This document shows positions 17,111-28,065 of a DNA stretch of 64,000 bases, piece after piece. This DNA is from Meiothermus rufus DSM 22234 (GTDB lineage: Bacteria; Deinococcota; Deinococci; Deinococcales; Thermaceae): the NCBI RefSeq assembly GCF_000423425.1, contig NZ_AUHY01000009.1, positions 1-64,000 of the forward strand, in the 5' to 3' direction. The notes under the pieces are model-generated. The model ran no database searches. It saw only the letters and a program-made list of their open reading frames with translations, and was not told where the DNA came from. Both the position numbers and the translations under genes were made by a program. Positions within the stretch are counted from its first letter, which is position 1, and each line of letters begins with the position of its first letter.

Positions 17111-18318
17111 GGATAACTCCTTTCCACCGGTTTAGGACGGGCCGTCTGGAAGGCGTAGAGCAGAAAAGCCACTAGGCTCAACAAGGAAAGCCAACCCAAC
17201 CAGACCACTGGCAGCTTGAGGGCCACCACCCATGCCGAGAGCAAAAACCAGGCCAAAGCCAGCGGGAAAAGCCGGCCCCAGCTAAAGACCATGAGCTGGT
17301 CGTAGCGCAGGCGGAACAAAGTACCCCGCACCCAGATGAAGAAGAAGAGGAAGAAGGCAATTTTGACGAACATCCACAAGTACGGCAGGGCAAAAAGTGG
17401 GCCTAGAAGGGGTAGCTGCTCTAAGAAACCCGGCATGCGCCAGCCTCCTAGGAAAAGGGTGGGAATCAAGGCTGAGGCGGTGATCAAGTGGATGTACTCC
17501 GCCATTTGGAAAAGGGCCCACTTGATGGAGCTGTACTCGGTGTTGTACCCCCCTACCAGCTCCTGCTCGGCCTCGGGCAAGTCGAAGGGGGTACGGGCGG
17601 CCTCGGCCATGCTGGTCAGGAGGAAGATGGCAAAGGCCGGCAACATATAGAGCACCAGCCAGCCGTTTTGGTGCTGCCAGTCCACGATGTCCTGTAGGTT
17701 GAGCGAGCCTACCAAAAGCACCGGGGCCAGCAGGCTGATGCCCAGGGCCAGCTCGTAGGAGATCATCGAGGCCGAAGAGCGCAGCGAGCCCAATAGGGAG
17801 TACTTGGAGTTGGAAGCCCAGCCAGCCAAAAAGATACCGTAGATGGCCAGCTCCGAAACAGCAAAGATGTAGAGGATGCCCACATCCAGGTTGATGACCC
17901 AGGGGTCGTAGCCGAAGAAGGCCCCTTTGGGCCCAAAGGGGATCAGACCGAAGCTCATGACCGCGAAGGTCACCGAGATCATGGGGGCCAGCACAAAGAC
18001 CACCTTGTCGGCCCGGCTGACGATCAGGTCTTCCTTGAAGACCGATTTGATGGCATCCGCTAGCGGCTGCAAGAGCCCACCCGGCCCCACCCGGTTGGGG
18101 CCCTGGCGAATCTGGATACGGGCCAGGAGGCGGCGCTCAATCAGGGTCATGTAGGCAAAAGCCGTGAGCAGACCAAAGATCACCAGGAAAGCCTTGAGGC
18201 CCACCATCCACAAAGGGTCGGTAGGCTGGGCGGCAGCCGAAGGGGTCTCGACCGCCAGGGCCGGGCCGAAGAGGGCCAGGGTTCCGGCAGCAGCGGCGGT
18301 AAGGTTCAAACGCTTCAT
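17107..18318 (-). CDS. nuoH: NADH-quinone oxidoreductase subunit H with N-terminal signal peptide
   Basis: NuoH (Nqo8) forms the quinone cavity and the entry of the E-channel. The core contains [20 protein letters not shown], the [20 protein letters not shown] quinone-site loop and about eight helices. At 403 residues it is nearly 40 longer than Thermus Nqo8. The surplus is an N-terminal [20 protein letters not shown] signal-peptide-like segment with a likely cleavage after ALA (residue 22), then a Pro/Ala linker before the first core helix ([15 protein letters not shown]). The start is well supported: ATGA overlap with nuoG and GGGAGGTGAGGC upstream. A cleaved signal peptide would leave the N-terminus on the outer side, as in complex I structures. 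Confidence 0.94.
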   Translation of the reverse strand: MKRLNLTAAAAGTLALFGPALAVETPSAAAQPTDPLWMVGLKAFLVIFGLLTAFAYMTLIERRLLARIQIRQGPNRVGPGGLLQPLADAIKSVFKEDLIVSRADKVVFVLAPMISVTFAVMSFGLIPFGPKGAFFGYDPWVINLDVGILYIFAVSELAIYGIFLAGWASNSKYSLLGSLRSSASMISYELALGISLLAPVLLVGSLNLQDIVDWQHQNGWLVLYMLPAFAIFLLTSMAEAARTPFDLPEAEQELVGGYNTEYSSIKWALFQMAEYIHLITASALIPTLFLGGWRMPGFLEQLPLLGPLFALPYLWMFVKIAFFLFFFIWVRGTLFRLRYDQLMVFSWGRLFPLALAWFLLSAWVVALKLPVVWLGWLSLLSLVAFLLYAFQTARPKPVERSYP

Positions 18319-20687
18319 GCCTCACCTCCCACTAGAATCCGGGCCTCTATGCGCCGGCCCGCCCAGGCCCCCAAGGCCGGCAGGTAGAGCACCCCATCGG
18401 GCAGGCCGGGCACTACCCGGACAGTAAAGCGCTCCACCCCAGCGGGGGTCTCCAGTTCCACCTGGTAGCCATCGGCCAGCCCCTGGGCCTTAGCGGTCTG
18501 AGGGCTGAGCTCGAGCCACAGCGGTACCGCCTGGGCCGCTGCACCCACCCGCTGCTCCCGGCGCCACATGGTTGGGCGCAGGTAGAGGTTCCCCGTACCC
18601 GCAGAACCCGCTGGCCCAAGGTTGCCCTTGGGCAGCCAGCGCTCCAGCGGAGGGGGGAGCTTGAGCTTTTCCTGTAGCCGACGGGTAGCCTGGCGCACCA
18701 GACGCACCGAGGGCTCCAGGCCGAAAGCCTCAGCCAGCAGGGCCAATGCCGCCACCGCCCCATCGGCCTGGTCGTTTTGGATCGCGGCGGGCTCGAGGGG
18801 CAGCACCCGGCCTTCCAGGTTCAGGGTGTGGCCCCGCTTCTCGTAAGGGGTCTGGCCCGGCAGCAGCACATCGGCGTAACGTTCGGCTAAGGGGTGGTGG
18901 TGGGTCAGGTGCAGGATGCGGAAGGAGGCCGCTTTGAGCTGAGCCTCGCTAGGCAAGAAGGTGTAGTAGACCACCTCAGGACCACTCTCACTCCAGGCCG
19001 CCCCACCTTTGCCAGGGTAAAGCCCCAAGGCCTCGAGGCCTCGGGCATTGGCCGCCGGGGTCATGCACATCACCCTGGCCCCCAGACGCTCGGCGAGCTG
19101 GCGGGCCTTCTGCGCTGCCTCCGGCTGGTTGAGCACCCCGGCCCCCAGCACCAGCACCGTTTTCGGGCTTTCCTCCAACCGCTGGCGCACCCAGGCCAAC
19201 CCCGTCCCAAGGCCAGCCGGGGCCTCGGCCTCACCCAGCAAGGCCCGCAGCAAAGCGGCTTCCTGTCCCGGAGCGTGTACCGCACTAACCTTGGCCCATT
19301 TGGCAGTGTTGGAGGGATAGGGGCTAAACAAGGCCAACTTGTGGGTCAGGCGGGGCATCCGCTCCTTGATGTTGAGGTCGGCAAAAGGGGTGCCGTGGCG
19401 CAGGGGGGCTGCTGGCTTGAGGCCCCGGCTGAACTCGGAAAGGCGCAGGTGCAAAGTGGGTGCTTCCTCGGCAGGGTCGCCCAGCACCAAGGCAAATTCA
19501 GCCTCCAGCAACTCCTCGAAGGTGGCCGGGGTAAAGGCCAGGCTGGGGTAAAGGGTGCGGCCCTGGAAGTCGCGGTGGGGCGTACCTAAGGCGTTGGCCA
19601 GCTCCACCGCGGCCAGCCCTTCCTCGAGGGTGCTGCTGCCCGCCAGGTAGAGACCCACCGCTGCCTTCTGGCGGCTTGCCACCCCTTGGCGGATGGCCGC
19701 CAGGGCCTCCTCCCAGGTGGCCTCCACCAACCGCCCCTCGCGGCGCACCCAGGGGGTGCGCACCCGGTTGTGGTTGACCCATTCATGGCCGAAGCGGGCC
19801 GCATCGGAAATCCAGACCTGGTTTACCTCTCGCCGCTCGGCAGCCCGGATGCGCTCGAGCCGGCCACTGCGGGTATCTACATGGATGGCCGCCCCGCAGG
19901 CATCGTCCATAGAGGTGGTCTCGGTGGAATCGTACTCCCAGTTGCGCGCCCGGAAACGCGCGGTGCGGTCGAGCAGGGCCCCTACTGGGCAGATGTCCAC
20001 GATGTTACCGCTGAAGTTGGAGGGTAGACCCTCCTCCTCGCTGTTGATGAAGGTGTGCACCCCCCGCTCGATAAAGTCCAGCACCTCGTCGCCGGGAATC
20101 TCCTCGAAGTAGCGCACGCAACGCTTGCAGTGGATACAGCGCTCCCGATCAAGCACGATAAAGGGCGAGAGGGGGTGGTGCTTGTCCACGTGGCGTCGGG
20201 TCAGCGCAAAGCGGGTGTACAGGGGCAGCTCGAGGGGGTCAGGCTGGTAGAACTTGTCCACCAGGCCGTACTCGTAGCTGCGGTCTTGCAGCTCACAGGC
20301 CCCGCCTTTGTCACAGGTCGGGCAGTCCAGCGGGTGGTTGGCCAGGGTCAGCTCCACCATACCCGACTGGGCGTGGCGCACCTCGTCGCTCAGGGTGTCG
20401 ATAACCATCCCATCCGTGACGGCGGTAATGCAGGCTGCCTGCAGCTTGGGCATCCAGAAAATCTTGGGTTGACCGTTCTCCAAAATGAACTGGCCATCCG
20501 GCCCCTTGCGTGGGCTACCGGTACGCACTAGGCACATCCGACAGGCCCCAATGGGCGATAGGTGCTTCTCGGCACAAAAAAGCGGCACATCGTAGCCAGC
20601 ATGGAAGATGGCATCCATTACCGAGGTGCCCGTCGGAACCTCTACGGTTCTGTCGTTAACCGTGACTTTTACCATGCCTTGCATCAC
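18315..20687 (-). CDS. nuoG: NADH-quinone oxidoreductase subunit G, cluster N7 ligands lost
   Basis: NuoG (Nqo3) is the large peripheral-arm Fe-S subunit, 790 residues. The 2Fe-2S cluster N1b ligands ([18 protein letters not shown]), the N5 region ([15 protein letters not shown]) and the N4 ligands (CIHCKRC and DICPVGALL) are present. The C-terminal molybdopterin-oxidoreductase-like domain is complete. In E. coli and Thermus an extra cluster N7 is held by C-x2-C-x3-C-x27-C. Here that region reads [11 protein letters not shown] (about residues 258-267) and VWISDAARF (291-299), so only one of the four Cys remains. The start is GTG at 20687 (GTGA overlap with nuoF) or the following ATG at 20684. 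Confidence 0.95.
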   Translation of the reverse strand: MMQGMVKVTVNDRTVEVPTGTSVMDAIFHAGYDVPLFCAEKHLSPIGACRMCLVRTGSPRKGPDGQFILENGQPKIFWMPKLQAACITAVTDGMVIDTLSDEVRHAQSGMVELTLANHPLDCPTCDKGGACELQDRSYEYGLVDKFYQPDPLELPLYTRFALTRRHVDKHHPLSPFIVLDRERCIHCKRCVRYFEEIPGDEVLDFIERGVHTFINSEEEGLPSNFSGNIVDICPVGALLDRTARFRARNWEYDSTETTSMDDACGAAIHVDTRSGRLERIRAAERREVNQVWISDAARFGHEWVNHNRVRTPWVRREGRLVEATWEEALAAIRQGVASRQKAAVGLYLAGSSTLEEGLAAVELANALGTPHRDFQGRTLYPSLAFTPATFEELLEAEFALVLGDPAEEAPTLHLRLSEFSRGLKPAAPLRHGTPFADLNIKERMPRLTHKLALFSPYPSNTAKWAKVSAVHAPGQEAALLRALLGEAEAPAGLGTGLAWVRQRLEESPKTVLVLGAGVLNQPEAAQKARQLAERLGARVMCMTPAANARGLEALGLYPGKGGAAWSESGPEVVYYTFLPSEAQLKAASFRILHLTHHHPLAERYADVLLPGQTPYEKRGHTLNLEGRVLPLEPAAIQNDQADGAVAALALLAEAFGLEPSVRLVRQATRRLQEKLKLPPPLERWLPKGNLGPAGSAGTGNLYLRPTMWRREQRVGAAAQAVPLWLELSPQTAKAQGLADGYQVELETPAGVERFTVRVVPGLPDGVLYLPALGAWAGRRIEARILVGGEA

Positions 20688-22000
20688 CCCCAGCGGCTTC
20701 CCATCCGCTCAACGGGCCGCCCGCTCTCTACTGCCGCCACGAACTGCGGGCGGAAGTGCTTGAGGCTACCCCGCACCGGCCAGCAGGCCGCATCGGCCAG
20801 GGCGCAGAAGCTACGGCCCTCGATCTGGTCGAGCAGGCTCTCCAAAAGCTCCACATCCCCCTTCTGGCCCTGCCCGGTGCCGATCTTCTGGAACAAGCCC
20901 ACCATCCAGCCCGAGACCCCCTCGCGGCAGGGGGTGCACTTACCGCAAGACTCGTGGGCATAAAAGCGGGTAATGTTCCACATAGCATCCACCATGCTCA
21001 TGCTGGCCGGGATACCGATCACCCCACCCGTACCCAAAAGCGAGCCTTTGGCACTCAAAGACTCGTAGTCCATGGGGGTGTCTAAGGTCTCGTCGTTCCA
21101 GGGTAGCGGCGGGCAGGATGAGCCCCCTGGGATGATGGCCTGGATGGGCTCGGTAGGCCCCCCGGCCCAGTCGTACAAGAGCTCGCGGAAGGTGGTGCCC
21201 ATGGGCAGCTCGTAGACCCCGGGGCGACGGAAAGGCCCACTAACCTGATAGAGCTTGTGCCCTTTAGAGCGCTCGGTGCCCATACTGGCAAACCAATCGG
21301 CCCCTCTGGCCACGATATGTACCACTGAACACAAGGTCTCCACATTGTTGATGGTGGTCGGCATACCCCACAGCCCAGCCTGGGCGGGGAAGGGGGGTTT
21401 CATGCGAGGGTTGGCCCGCAGGCCCTCGAGGCTGTTCATCAGGGCGGTCTCCTCCCCGCAGATGTAGGCCCCAGCCCCCCGGTGTACATATAGGTCGAAG
21501 CTGAAACCGGTTCCCAGGATGTTCTGCCCTAAATACCCACGGGCATAGGCCTCGCGGATGGCGCCCATCAACCGGTCGTAGGCCCGGCGGTACTCCCCGC
21601 GGATGTAAATGTAGCCCTTGCTGGCCTGGATGCCTACCCCCGCGATCATCATCCCCTCGATGAGCTGGTGGGGGTCGTCCTCCATCAAATAGCGGTCTTT
21701 GAAGCTGCCCGGCTCCGACTCGTCGGCGTTGCAGACAATGTAGTGCTGCTTGCCGGTGTTTTTGGGCATAAAGCTCCATTTGAGCCCGGTGGGGAAGCCC
21801 GCCCCGCCCCGGCCCCGCAGCCCCGACTTCTTGACCTCCTCGATGACCCAGTCCTGGCCCTGCTCGATGGTCTTACGAATGGCTTGGTACCCTCCATGGG
21901 CCAGGTAGTAGTCCAGGGTCCAGGAGCCAGGCTGGCCCACATGCTTGTACAGGGTCTTCTCGAAGCGGGGGTCCTTGCCGCTGACAATAGGCCCGTTCAT
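20684..22000 (-). CDS. nuoF: NADH-quinone oxidoreductase subunit F
   Basis: NuoF (Nqo1) binds NADH and FMN and holds cluster N3. The 438-residue protein has the NADH-binding [16 protein letters not shown], the FMN-site [17 protein letters not shown] and the N3 ligands [12 protein letters not shown] with a later Cys in [16 protein letters not shown] chose ATG 22000, preceded by GGGGAGGTAGGGGC and overlapping the nuoE stop by 4 bases. The open frame to 22126 is just run-on through nuoE. Confidence 0.96.
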   Translation of the reverse strand: MNGPIVSGKDPRFEKTLYKHVGQPGSWTLDYYLAHGGYQAIRKTIEQGQDWVIEEVKKSGLRGRGGAGFPTGLKWSFMPKNTGKQHYIVCNADESEPGSFKDRYLMEDDPHQLIEGMMIAGVGIQASKGYIYIRGEYRRAYDRLMGAIREAYARGYLGQNILGTGFSFDLYVHRGAGAYICGEETALMNSLEGLRANPRMKPPFPAQAGLWGMPTTINNVETLCSVVHIVARGADWFASMGTERSKGHKLYQVSGPFRRPGVYELPMGTTFRELLYDWAGGPTEPIQAIIPGGSSCPPLPWNDETLDTPMDYESLSAKGSLLGTGGVIGIPASMSMVDAMWNITRFYAHESCGKCTPCREGVSGWMVGLFQKIGTGQGQKGDVELLESLLDQIEGRSFCALADAACWPVRGSLKHFRPQFVAAVESGRPVERMGSRWG

Positions 22001-22560
22001 GCCCCTACCTCCTCCCCACGGACGTGCACCTCGTGGCCCACCCGGCCCGGCAGCTCGATCTCCTCCAGGCGCTTGCCCTCCCGCAAGCCCTTTAGCAAAG
22101 CATGCAAGCGGGCCTTGGTCACGCACTCCACGTAAGGCTCGTCGTTAACCTGGATGACCGGAGCGGTGTGACAGCTTCCCAGACACTCCACCTTCTGGAT
22201 GCTGAAAAGGCCGTCCGGGGTAACCTCGCCCCGCAGAATGCCCAGGGTTTCCACCAGCTCGTCCCACAGCTCGTCGGCCCCGCCAATGGCGCAGCTCAGG
22301 GTGGCGCAGACCTGCAGGTGGTACTTCCCCGTGGGCAGGGCCTGATAATAGCTGTAAAAGCTCATCACCCCGGCCACTTCGGTGGCGGTAAGACCCAGAA
22401 TCCGGCCTATTTCCTCTTGTCGTTCGGGGCTGATCCAGCCCTCTTCCTGCTGCACCCGGCGCAGCATAGGCATCAAGGCTGCCCGCCGGCCTTGGGGGGT
22501 GTCGGGGTACTGGGCGAACACCTCCTGCAGCCATTCCTGTTTGTCGTCAAAAAATCCCAT
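21997..22560 (-). CDS. nuoE: NADH-quinone oxidoreductase subunit E
   Basis: NuoE (Nqo2) is a thioredoxin-like subunit with the off-path 2Fe-2S cluster N1a. All four ligands are visible: two in [11 protein letters not shown] and two in [14 protein letters not shown]. The 187-residue length is normal. The ATG at 22560 has GGAGGAGT directly upstream, whereas the TTG at 22572 would place the Shine-Dalgarno inside the coding region. There are 15 bases between the nuoD stop and this start. Confidence 0.95.
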   Translation of the reverse strand: MGFFDDKQEWLQEVFAQYPDTPQGRRAALMPMLRRVQQEEGWISPERQEEIGRILGLTATEVAGVMSFYSYYQALPTGKYHLQVCATLSCAIGGADELWDELVETLGILRGEVTPDGLFSIQKVECLGSCHTAPVIQVNDEPYVECVTKARLHALLKGLREGKRLEEIELPGRVGHEVHVRGEEVGA

Positions 22561-22575
22561 ACTCCTCCACAAAGC

Positions 22576-23823
22576 TCATCGGTCCACATCCCCCATCACC
22601 GGGTCGAGCGAAGCGATGACCACCACCATATCGGCCATCTGCACACCTTTACAGGCATAGGGCAGGCTCTGCAAGTTCACAAAGCTGGGGGCCCGCACCT
22701 TAACCCGGTAAGGCATGGAGCCTCCATCGGAGACGATGTAGTAGCCCAGCTCCCCTCGAGCGCTCTCGGTGGGTACGTACACCTCGCCCAAGGCCGGGTG
22801 GAAGCCCTCGGTCACCAGTTTGAAGTGGTAGATAACCGCCTCCATCGAGGTTTCCAGCAGGTGGCGCGGGGGCAGGGAAATCTGGGGGTTGGGGTCGCGG
22901 ATGGGCCCGGGCCCCAAGGCCTCGAGGCGCTCCACCGCCTGGCGGATGATCTTGACCGACTCGCGCATCTCTAGGATGCGGATAATCATGCGGTCGAAGA
23001 CATCCCCCCCGTGCAAAACTGGCACGTCGAAGTCGTAGGTCTCGTAGCCGGCATAGGGATAGGCCTTGCGCACATCATAGGCCACCCCCGAGGCCCGTAG
23101 GCTACCCCCGGTGAGGGAGAGGTTGATGGCCACCTCGGGAGGAATCACCGCCACGCCACGGGCCCGCTCGTAGAAGATGGGGCTCTCACGGAACAGCCCC
23201 TCGTACTCGTCGATGCGGGCTGGCATCTGGGCGATGAACTTTTTGACCTCACCCAAGAACTCCGGTGGCAGGTCTTCCTTAAGCCCTCCGATGCGGATGT
23301 AGTTGTGGTGGAAGCGCTGGCCCGAGACCCACTCAAACAGATCCAACACCGCCTCGCGCTCGCGGAAGGCGTAGAAGAAAGGGGTAAGTGCGCCAAAATC
23401 CAAAAGCCCGGTACCCAAAAAGACTAGGTGGGAAGCGATGCGGGAAAGCTCGTTGAGCATGACCCGAATAGCCTGGGCCCGCGGCGGCACCTCGGCTCCC
23501 ACCAGCTTCTCCACGCTCAGGGCATAGGCCAGATCGTGGGCGAAGCTGTGTAGATAATCCATGCGGGGGGTGTAGGTGATGCACTGGGTGTAGGTGCGGT
23601 ACTCCATGTTTTTCTCAAAGCCGGTATGGAGATACCCAATGTGGGGGGTGAGGCGCAAAATCTGCTCACCGGAAAGATCCACCACCACCCGCAGCACCCC
23701 GTGGGTGGAGGGGTGCTGGGGCCCTACGTTGAGGGTCATCACCTCGGACTTCAACTCCGGGGCCTCGGCGATCTCGTAGGCCTCGACCGAAGGGCTGTGC
23801 AGACTGCGGGGGTCGCGTACCAT
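22576..23823 (-). CDS. nuoD: NADH-quinone oxidoreductase subunit D
   Basis: NuoD (Nqo4) is the 49-kDa-type subunit lining the quinone site next to N2. The 415-residue protein has the quinone-site loop [19 protein letters not shown] with the essential His, [15 protein letters not shown], and the C-terminal [14 protein letters not shown]. The ATG at 23823 overlaps the nuoC stop and has GGAGG seven bases before it. The length agrees with Thermus (about 409). Confidence 0.96.
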   Translation of the reverse strand: MVRDPRSLHSPSVEAYEIAEAPELKSEVMTLNVGPQHPSTHGVLRVVVDLSGEQILRLTPHIGYLHTGFEKNMEYRTYTQCITYTPRMDYLHSFAHDLAYALSVEKLVGAEVPPRAQAIRVMLNELSRIASHLVFLGTGLLDFGALTPFFYAFREREAVLDLFEWVSGQRFHHNYIRIGGLKEDLPPEFLGEVKKFIAQMPARIDEYEGLFRESPIFYERARGVAVIPPEVAINLSLTGGSLRASGVAYDVRKAYPYAGYETYDFDVPVLHGGDVFDRMIIRILEMRESVKIIRQAVERLEALGPGPIRDPNPQISLPPRHLLETSMEAVIYHFKLVTEGFHPALGEVYVPTESARGELGYYIVSDGGSMPYRVKVRAPSFVNLQSLPYACKGVQMADMVVVIASLDPVMGDVDR

Positions 23824-24446
23824 CAACTGCCTCCTTTGACCACCTTCTGCACCTCGGCGGCCATATCCTGGTAGCCCTTGCGGGTACCGCCCCGCCAGCC
23901 GGTCATCCCAGGTTTATTCCCCGCCAGACCAGCCCGAAAGGCCTCGGGGTCAATGAAGCGGCCTTCCTTGAACAGGGTGGGGGTCTCCCCCAGAGGAAAA
24001 TCTTTGCGCAGAGGGTAGCCCTCGAGGTCTTCTGGGGTAAGGATTTTACGCAGGTCGGGATGCCCCTCAAAGCGAATGCCAAACATGTCGTAGACCTCTC
24101 GCTCGAGGTAGTCGGCTCCGCGCCACAGATCGGTCAGGCTGGGCAGCACCGGCTGGGCTTCCGGCACATATACCCGGATGAACACCCGGCTGCCATCGCC
24201 CTCCTGGTACCCCGGCAGCGAGACCAGCTCATAGACCACGCAGAAGCGCTCCGGCTTGGGGCTGGGGTAGGTAAGGTAGTCGATGCCCACCACGTCGGCC
24301 AGGTAGTTCCAGCCCTGGGCCTTGAGTTCTGCCATCAGGGGTTTGAAGGCCTCCTTGGGCACCACCACCCAGGTATTACCGTGGGCCTCCTCGAGGCCCC
24401 AGCCTTGGGCCAATGCTTGCTCTTTGAGTTGCTCCAGTCTTCGCAT
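23823..24446 (-). CDS. nuoC: NADH-quinone oxidoreductase subunit C
   Basis: NuoC (Nqo5) is the 30-kDa-type subunit that scaffolds NuoD. The product has 207 residues and contains the signature [20 protein letters not shown] followed by [13 protein letters not shown]. No cofactor ligands are expected. ATG 24446 has GAGG five bases upstream; a GTG two codons earlier is possible. The gene starts 11 bases after the nuoB stop. Confidence 0.95.
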   Translation of the reverse strand: MRRLEQLKEQALAQGWGLEEAHGNTWVVVPKEAFKPLMAELKAQGWNYLADVVGIDYLTYPSPKPERFCVVYELVSLPGYQEGDGSRVFIRVYVPEAQPVLPSLTDLWRGADYLEREVYDMFGIRFEGHPDLRKILTPEDLEGYPLRKDFPLGETPTLFKEGRFIDPEAFRAGLAGNKPGMTGWRGGTRKGYQDMAAEVQKVVKGGS

Positions 24447-24457
24447 GGGCACCTCGC

Positions 24458-24997
<540 letters not shown>

Positions 24998-25009
24998 ACC
25001 TCTCCTTCC

Positions 25010-25369
25010 CTAGTGCCACTTCAGAACACCTTTGTACCACTCGTACAAAAAGCCCACCAAAAGGAGCAGCGTAAAAGCCACAAGCCCTACGAAGCCCACC
25101 ACCCCCAAGGCCCCCGCACTAACCGCATAAGGCCACAAAAAGGCCACCTCTACATCGAAGATGATGAAGAGCATGGCCACCGCGTAGAAATGTACCGGAA
25201 AGCGCTTGACCTCCCCTGCCGGGTCGTTGCCCGACTCATAGGGCATCAGCTTAAAGCGCCCTCCCTTCTTGGGGCCTAGCAAGGCCCCCACCCCCACGGC
25301 CAGCACCGCAATGCCTACCGCCACCGCCAGGTAAACCAAGAGAGCCAGATACTCCGTTATGGGTGACAT
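25010..25369 (-). CDS. nuoA: NADH-quinone oxidoreductase subunit A
   Basis: NuoA (Nqo7) is a three-helix membrane subunit at the E-channel entrance. The 119-residue protein has the conserved loop [20 protein letters not shown] and the second-helix acidic cluster [15 protein letters not shown]. It is the first gene of the operon, with AGGAGGCAC directly before ATG 25369. A candidate promoter is about 90 bases upstream. Confidence 0.95.
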   Translation of the reverse strand: MSPITEYLALLVYLAVAVGIAVLAVGVGALLGPKKGGRFKLMPYESGNDPAGEVKRFPVHFYAVAMLFIIFDVEVAFLWPYAVSAGALGVVGFVGLVAFTLLLLVGFLYEWYKGVLKWH

Positions 25370-25454
25370 GTGCCTCCTGTTCGGCGAGCCAGCTTGTGCC
25401 AGTCTTCACGAGAACGCCCAGACCCGGCACCTTGCCCGCACTTCTGCCGCCAAC

Positions 25455-25482
25455 ATCTTACACTTCCCGCTGGCCCACGCAA
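25455..25482 (-). promoter_or_regulatory. Candidate nuo operon promoter
   Basis: On the minus strand TTGCGT (25477-25482), 16 bp, TAAGAT (25455-25460) gives a plausible sigma-A promoter with transcription starting near 25448 and an untranslated leader of about 80 bases. The -35 box is weak, so other starts are possible. The remaining sequence to 25622 contains an imperfect hairpin (GGGCAGG...CCTGCCC at about 25547-25577) that may end the upstream gene's transcript, although no T-run follows. Confidence 0.4.
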
Positions 25483-25622
25483 CTGCCGTTCTGTGTTCAT
25501 GTTAGTTTGGAATGGGTTTCAACATTGTAAAAGCCCATACGGTGTAGGGCAGGCCAAGGATTGTTCCGACCTGCCCCTGAGTAGACATTCTAGTTAGCTT
25601 TGGATAAGCTTTCCGTGAAGGC

Positions 25623-26765
25623 TTATCCGTAACGCTTATCCAGCAGAGGAGGCCCCTCCAGAGTGGCCACCGCCTCGATGGCGTCGAAGCGAAGCCCGGT
25701 GCTCTGCTGCAAAGCCGGGCCCAACTGAGGGGGCACCGCCTCGGCTTTGATACGCAGGGTGAGCTTGTCGGTTCCCCCTTCCTTGGTCTCCACCACCACC
25801 TGGGCTCCACCGCGAGGGTCGAGGCCAAAGGCCATCAGCAGCGGGGCCAGCTCGGTAGGATAGAGCTTGACCCCCTTGACCTTGACCATCAGATCGGTAC
25901 GGCCAATCACCCCCCGGGGCAAGCAGACCCGCCCTTCCCGGCGGGAAACCACCGCCAGATCGCCGGTGCGGAAGCGAACCATGGGCATCAGGGTACGGGA
26001 AAGCGAGGTTACCACCAGCTCACCTTTTTCCCCCTCGGGCGTCGGTTCTAAGGTCTCGGGATCAAGCACTTCCAGGATGGCCATCTCCGGTATCTCCCAC
26101 AGGCCGTTTTTCTCTAAGCTTTCCCCCGCCACCACCCCCAGCTCGGAGGTGCCATAGGCGTCTACGGCTACCCCCCCGAGGGCCTGCTCGAGCCTCTCCC
26201 GGTAGCCTGGCACCGAGGTAAAGGGCTCGCCCCCGGCCAAGAGGAGCTGGAACCGCCCCCCTGCCTGGGCAATCTTGAGGGCAAAACTGGGGTTGCAAAC
26301 CAGCACCTCAAAACCATACTGCTGTTGCAGTTGGGCGATGCGCTCCGCCTCGCCAGGGCCATGGGGCAGCACCATGGCCCCCGCCCGCTGCAAGGCTTCG
26401 TGGAAAAGCCAGCCACCAGCAAAAACGTGGTAGCCAAAGGCCACCAATACCCTCTTGCCCGCCACGCCTAGACGGCGCATCTGGCCCGCCAGGGCCTCAG
26501 CCTGGTAGGCCACGTCCTCGGGCGAGAGGTACTCGGGCATCCAGCCAATGGCCGGGCTAGGGGTCAGGTGCATCAGGGCAGCCCCGGCGGGCGGCTGGGG
26601 GTGGGCCTGAAGGTAAGCCAGCCACTCCTGGCGGGTAGTCAGGGGTAGGCAGGAAAGGGTCTCAAGGCTGATCTCACGCGGATCAATCGCGCTGAGTTTT
26701 TGTGCATACACCGGGTGCTTTTGTGCAGCCGCAATCACCTCACGCAAGCGTTGGCTTCGATCCAT
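25623..26765 (-). CDS. Phenylacetate-CoA ligase-like adenylate-forming enzyme
   Basis: This 380-residue member of the PaaK branch of the ANL superfamily should activate a carboxylic acid with ATP and pass it to CoA. The aryl/acyl-adenylate motifs are recognisable: LLAGGEPFTS, DAYGTSELGVVAGES, VRFRTGDLAVV and GRTDLMVKVKGVKLYP. The protein is shorter than typical PaaK (about 430), mostly in the N-terminal region, and the usual Gly/Thr-rich P-loop is not obvious. No phenylacetate genes are nearby, so the substrate is open. ATG 26765 has AAAGGAG upstream. Confidence 0.8.
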   Translation of the reverse strand: MDRSQRLREVIAAAQKHPVYAQKLSAIDPREISLETLSCLPLTTRQEWLAYLQAHPQPPAGAALMHLTPSPAIGWMPEYLSPEDVAYQAEALAGQMRRLGVAGKRVLVAFGYHVFAGGWLFHEALQRAGAMVLPHGPGEAERIAQLQQQYGFEVLVCNPSFALKIAQAGGRFQLLLAGGEPFTSVPGYRERLEQALGGVAVDAYGTSELGVVAGESLEKNGLWEIPEMAILEVLDPETLEPTPEGEKGELVVTSLSRTLMPMVRFRTGDLAVVSRREGRVCLPRGVIGRTDLMVKVKGVKLYPTELAPLLMAFGLDPRGGAQVVVETKEGGTDKLTLRIKAEAVPPQLGPALQQSTGLRFDAIEAVATLEGPPLLDKRYG

Positions 26766-26797
26766 ACCGGGGCTCCTTTCAAAACATTACCGCCCCG

Positions 26798-26803
26798 ATT
26801 ATA
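26798..26803 (-). promoter_or_regulatory. -10 box upstream of the PaaK-like gene
   Basis: A perfect TATAAT on the minus strand, about 33 bases before the ATG at 26765. No good -35 box is found 16-18 bp upstream, so activity may depend on an activator or an extended -10 context. Confidence 0.45.
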
Positions 26804-26843
26804 CGCTCCAGCGCTATATCCCAGGTTCGGAGGTGCAAACCAC

Positions 26844-27143
26844 TTAGTCGAAAAGGTCGAAAAGCCGGCTCAGTTTGCTCTTCTTTTTGCCGTAGCGCTT
26901 ATAGTGCTCATCGTCGTCGGTATCGTAGGGGTTGCGCGGGGGAAGAGGTGGCTGTGCACGGCGGTAGCGCTCGAGTTCGGCCTCGTACTCTTGCTCATAC
27001 TGCCGCACCTGGCCCAGCAATTTTTCCAGCTCCCCCCCATCTAGCCAAACCCCCCGGCACTTGGGGCAGATGTCTATGAGCACGCCGCTACGCTGAACTT
27101 CATTCATCCCGGTCTGACAGTTAGGGCAAATCAACAAGGGCAT
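26844..27143 (-). CDS. Zinc-ribbon (zf-TFIIB type) protein
   Basis: The 99-residue protein has an N-terminal zinc ribbon, CPNCQTGMNEVQRSGVLIDI then CPKCRGVWLDGGELEKLL, which matches the zf-TFIIB/YjdM-like family of conserved small proteins. A coiled-coil-like acidic helix follows (VRQYEQEYEAELERYRRAQ), then a Pro-rich linker and a very basic, Phe-ending tail (KRYGKKKSKLSRLFDLFD). Function is unknown. ATG 27143 has GGGGAGGAG upstream; the longer frame to 27200 has no signal. Confidence 0.82.
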   Translation of the reverse strand: MPLLICPNCQTGMNEVQRSGVLIDICPKCRGVWLDGGELEKLLGQVRQYEQEYEAELERYRRAQPPLPPRNPYDTDDDEHYKRYGKKKSKLSRLFDLFD

Positions 27144-27217
27144 AACTCCTCCCCTTTTAGGCTCGCAAAAAGCAGGCCACGAAAAACAGGGCCAGTGCAC
27201 CTTTCCCTACCCCAAAG

Positions 27218-27925
27218 CTAGCGCTTGAGCAGCTCCAGGGCCACCCACAACCCCAAACGACGCTCGGTACTCTCCAGGTCGCCCAGCATACCCTTGAGTT
27301 GCTCTAAGCGATAGTAGACGCTTTGCCGGCGCACCCCCAAGCGGCGGGCCGTCTGGGCGATGTTGAACTGGGAGGCCAGAAGGGCCTCGAGGGTCGAGAG
27401 CAGGGTCGAGCGTGGGCGGCTAGGCAGGGTTAGCAGGGGGCCAAGCTGGCTCTGGACAAAGCTTTGGTCGCGCCCGGTCTCGATCAAAGCCTCCAGCAAG
27501 GGATGCAATAGGGGCACCTCCCCACCCAGCCCAGGCCGCAGGATGCGCTCGTGGGCCGCACGGGTAAGCTCGGCAAAGCGAACCTCGGCGCGAAAGACCA
27601 GAAGGGGAAACTGCAGCATACGGGCCGTTTGCAGCATCTCAGGGGGCACTTCCCTGAGCCACTGCACCAGCTCGAGAACCAGCCCACCCACCCCGGCCTC
27701 GACCAGCGAGCGCACATAGGCCACCTGGGCCTCGGGGGTAGCCCGGGCAAGCTCGAGGCCGGTGGAAAGCAAAAGCTCGCCCCCTGAGAGCAGCCGGGCC
27801 ACGTCCAGCACCTCAGCTACGTGCACCCAGGTGATGGGGGCCTCGAGCCGGGCTTCTCCCGACAATAGCTCTGCTCCGGCAAAAGCGGGTAGCTCCAGGA
27901 TTTGCCGTAGGGTGGGCAGGCTCAT
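27218..27925 (-). CDS. PucR/CdaR-type transcriptional regulator
   Basis: The 235-residue protein has an N-terminal PucR-like domain (LPTLRQILELPAFAGAELLS...ITWVHVAEVLD). Its C-terminal helix-turn-helix is of the PucR/CdaR type (FNIAQTARRLGVRRQSVYYR, then LEQLKGMLGD). PucR proteins activate purine or related nitrogen-catabolic genes in response to intermediates. Here it is the last gene of the pyrimidine-degradation locus, 140 bases after the amidase gene, so it is the obvious candidate regulator. I chose ATG 27925, which gives the usual N-terminus, but it lacks a clear Shine-Dalgarno. A GTG five codons upstream is possible. Confidence 0.82.
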   Translation of the reverse strand: MSLPTLRQILELPAFAGAELLSGEARLEAPITWVHVAEVLDVARLLSGGELLLSTGLELARATPEAQVAYVRSLVEAGVGGLVLELVQWLREVPPEMLQTARMLQFPLLVFRAEVRFAELTRAAHERILRPGLGGEVPLLHPLLEALIETGRDQSFVQSQLGPLLTLPSRPRSTLLSTLEALLASQFNIAQTARRLGVRRQSVYYRLEQLKGMLGDLESTERRLGLWVALELLKR

Positions 27926-28065
27926 GGCTGAACAAGACACCAGGCTATCGCGAAGGAACACATTTTTAGTTGGAGCAAAAGATGTAGGCCTATCCAGGGC
28001 ATTGCCTTCAATCCGCAGGCTCAACCGCTTTAGCCCTTCGCCTCAAGGCCCCGGCAACGCAACCA

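Noticed and set aside
25547-25577. Hairpin between the PaaK-like gene and nuoA as a terminator
   Set aside because: A 7-bp stem with a large loop and no following T-run; not sufficient to call.
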